DNA from: Balneolaceae bacterium
GTDB taxonomy: Bacteria; Bacteroidota; Rhodothermia; Balneolales; Balneolaceae
NCBI GenBank assembly: GCA_007127395.1
Contig: SKZL01000070.1
Location: forward strand, 1-8,504
Direction of reading: 5' to 3'
Length of the DNA: 8,504 bases
In this document: positions 6,849-8,504 of the stretch, piece after piece
Position numbering within the stretch: position 1 is the stretch's first letter
How the letters are laid out: the number at the start of each line of letters is the position of its first letter
Position numbers and translations under genes: made by a program
The notes under the pieces: model-generated
What the model was told of the DNA's origin: nothing
Seen by the model: the letters and a program-made list of their open reading frames with translations, nothing else
Database searches by the model: none

Positions 6849-8318
6849 TTAAATATCTTCACTTTTGATGGGTAATCGAACGGTAAAAATGGCACCGCCC
6901 TTAGCAGAGTTATTCACTGATATTGTACCGCCATGCTGTTCCACAATATCTTTTGAAATGGAGAGCCCCAATCCCAGGCCAAATTTTACTTCCGATTTTT
7001 TGGTAGAGAAGTTGGATTCAAAGATGTTGCCGATGATCTCCTCATCAATACCCGGGCCGGAATCCTGAATAGATACCCAGATATGTTCTTCATCAAAATT
7101 GCACCAGATTTTGAGTGATCCTTTTTTGCCCATAGCATCAGCAGCGTTGAGGATGAGATTTGTCCAAACCTGGTTCAGTGCTGCAGGATTGACCCTGATC
7201 CTGGGAAGCTCCGGCAGATCCAGATCGATATCATAATATTTGATCCGATTGCTTGTAAGCTGCAGGGTATCGTGAATTCCTTCACGTATATCAATCTCCT
7301 CCCACGATGTATCGGTATCAGAGCGGCTGTAGCTTTTCAGGCCTTTCACCAGTCCGGCAATACGTGTACCTGCTGAATCGATATTGTGAAACATTTTTCC
7401 CATCTCGAAATAGTGCAGATAAAAATCGATCGACTCTCTGTCTCTGATTTTTTTATCCTTAAATACCTGCACTTTATCTTCGGGTAACTGCGACATCAGT
7501 CGAAGTTGTGCTGCTGTTGCTTCCGGGAAAGATTTCTTAAGATCCTTCATACGTTCCCGGATTTTATTGGTGTCCGGATACGCGGCTTTAGTCCCGGATT
7601 CGTAGAGATCTCTAAGCAGCTGCTGATCACCCTTGCCGCTTTCCATATGAAGCAGCAATTCCGTTATACGCTCTTCAAGAGTCTCTGTGGATCGAAGCAG
7701 CGATGCGGTGGGGTTGTTCACTTCATGGGCAAAGCCGGCCACGAGCTGGCCCAGTGTTGCCATTTTTTCCTGATAGATAAGCCGATCCTGAGCCTCTTTC
7801 AGTTCTCTGTAAGCACGCTGTGATTCATTTCTCTCTTCCCGCAGCTTGCTGTTTACTGAATCCAGTTTCATCTGGAGAATAATGGTATTCCGGAAACGCT
7901 CAAGAAGATTAGCCAGAATCAGTTCATCCATGTATATCTGAAACCGCTCATTTCTCTCCAGAAGCTCCCTCACTTCGGTGTCGGGTATTTTCAGAACCGT
8001 TGCCGGCTCCATCACTATGGATGTTGTCAGAGAGGGTTCGCCGGTAGTAAAAGCGATTATACCAATGAATGAACCGGCTTGCAGGCGTATAATCGGATAG
8101 TTTGTGTTGGTATCCGGTTTTCTTTTATAGAGCTCCACAACACCATCAAGCAGAATGTAGATATCTTTGAGCTGTTCTCCTTCCTTTAGAAGAACTTCAC
8201 CTTTATCATACTGAACCAGATATTTATGTGAATGATCGGTATCCCCGAACAGTCGCTGGATCAGTTCAGTAACATGCTTTCGGTCTGAAATCCACTGTTT
8301 CCCAAGTTTAAAGTTCAT
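6849..8318 (-). CDS. Soluble sensor histidine kinase with N-terminal cyclic-nucleotide-binding-like domain
   Basis: The 489-residue protein (from the ATG at 8318) has no membrane segment and should be cytoplasmic. Residues about 34-122 form a CRP/CNB-like beta-barrel (KGEVLLKEGEQLKDIYILLDG and following). A predicted coiled coil runs about 148-186. The HisKA H-box is FAHEVNNP with phospho-acceptor H198. The HATPase domain carries the N-box around NLILNAADA (N391), G1 DSGPGID (419-425), the F-box near 432-438 and G2 GLGLGLS (447-453). H198 to N391 spans 193 residues, about 90 more than in EnvZ, because of a charged insert at about 219-309. The phosphate-binding cassette lacks the Glu and Arg that contact cAMP in CRP. 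A TTG at 8324 would add two residues; I prefer the ATG. The gene follows the response regulator by 9 bases, its likely partner. Confidence 0.95.
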   Translation of the reverse strand: MNFKLGKQWISDRKHVTELIQRLFGDTDHSHKYLVQYDKGEVLLKEGEQLKDIYILLDGVVELYKRKPDTNTNYPIIRLQAGSFIGIIAFTTGEPSLTTSIVMEPATVLKIPDTEVRELLERNERFQIYMDELILANLLERFRNTIILQMKLDSVNSKLREERNESQRAYRELKEAQDRLIYQEKMATLGQLVAGFAHEVNNPTASLLRSTETLEERITELLLHMESGKGDQQLLRDLYESGTKAAYPDTNKIRERMKDLKKSFPEATAAQLRLMSQLPEDKVQVFKDKKIRDRESIDFYLHYFEMGKMFHNIDSAGTRIAGLVKGLKSYSRSDTDTSWEEIDIREGIHDTLQLTSNRIKYYDIDLDLPELPRIRVNPAALNQVWTNLILNAADAMGKKGSLKIWCNFDEEHIWVSIQDSGPGIDEEIIGNIFESNFSTKKSEVKFGLGLGLSISKDIVEQHGGTISVNNSAKGGAIFTVRLPIKSEDI

Positions 8319-8327
8319 GACCAAATA

Positions 8328-8504
8328 TTAATTGTCGGAAATAACCCCGCCCTTGCGGATATGTTCAGCTATCCGCTCGCCGTTCAGCAGATTCATAAAT
8401 GGCATTGGGTTTTTTACCTGAGCAAGCACGTAATCGGTAAGAAGTTCACTGACAATTTCCAGAAGCTCTTCTTTCTGCCAGGGTTTCGCAATATAATGTT
8501 TCAG
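8328..8504 (-). CDS. Response-regulator receiver protein, C-terminal 58 codons only
   Basis: The frame enters from the right edge and ends with TAA at 8328-8330. The first residues, LKHYIAKPWQKEELLEIV, match the beta5-alpha5 end of a receiver (CheY-like) domain, with the conserved Lys-Pro pair (K7-P8 of the visible part) that contacts the phosphorylated Asp. After the last receiver helix only about 35 residues remain, with no room for a DNA-binding domain after this receiver. An N-terminal output domain or a second receiver upstream cannot be excluded. It lies directly before the histidine kinase and is its probable cognate partner or operon mate. Confidence 0.85.
   Translation of the reverse strand: MKHYIAKPWQKEELLEIVSELLTDYVLAQVKNPMPFMNLLNGERIAEHIRKGGVISDN

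Noticed and set aside
1..8504. A mobile element, CRISPR, phage or defence island
   Set aside because: No transposase, integrase, nuclease, toxin or spaced direct repeats were found, and all genes belong to ordinary metabolic, envelope or signalling families in one orientation.

Overview
The window looks like an ordinary chromosomal stretch from a Gram-negative bacterium of the Bacteroidota / Balneolota (Rhodothermota) group. This is inferred from gene content and style: three lipoproteins with short N-terminal lipoboxes, two DUF1684 proteins, A/T-rich leaders with no recognisable Shine-Dalgarno sequence before any of the starts, and palindromic intergenic repeats. No rRNA, tRNA, CRISPR array, transposase or phage gene was seen. 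Every gene found is on the minus strand, so transcription runs from high to low coordinates.

From right to left in transcription order: 8328-8504 holds the last 58 codons of a response-regulator receiver protein. After a 9-base gap comes a soluble hybrid protein with a cyclic-nucleotide-binding-like fold and a histidine kinase (6849-8318). Next come a membrane-anchored glycerophosphodiester phosphodiesterase (4689-6617), a lipoprotein SMP-30/gluconolactonase-type lactonase (3701-4609), two tandem paralogous DUF1684 lipoproteins (2546-3457 and 1331-2257), and an M20 metallopeptidase (1-946) whose C-terminus lies off the left edge.

The regulator and kinase very probably form one transcription unit and signalling pair. 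The other genes are separated by 79-384 bp and share no obvious pathway. Three are predicted envelope lipoproteins and one an integral membrane enzyme, so a loose theme of envelope and periplasmic hydrolysis is possible but unproven.

The most unusual signal is intergenic. The 3' flanks of the two DUF1684 genes carry the same ordered set of elements: a short CTCA/TGAG motif, a GC-rich palindrome, and a 26-nt box running into a hairpin that overlaps the stop codon. The box is 25/26 identical between copies although the proteins match at only about half their residues. The two hairpins differ by pair-preserving substitutions, which suggests a conserved RNA or DNA structure. The kinase is also noteworthy: its sensor domain lacks the usual cyclic-nucleotide contact residues, and its dimerisation domain carries an insert of about 90 residues.
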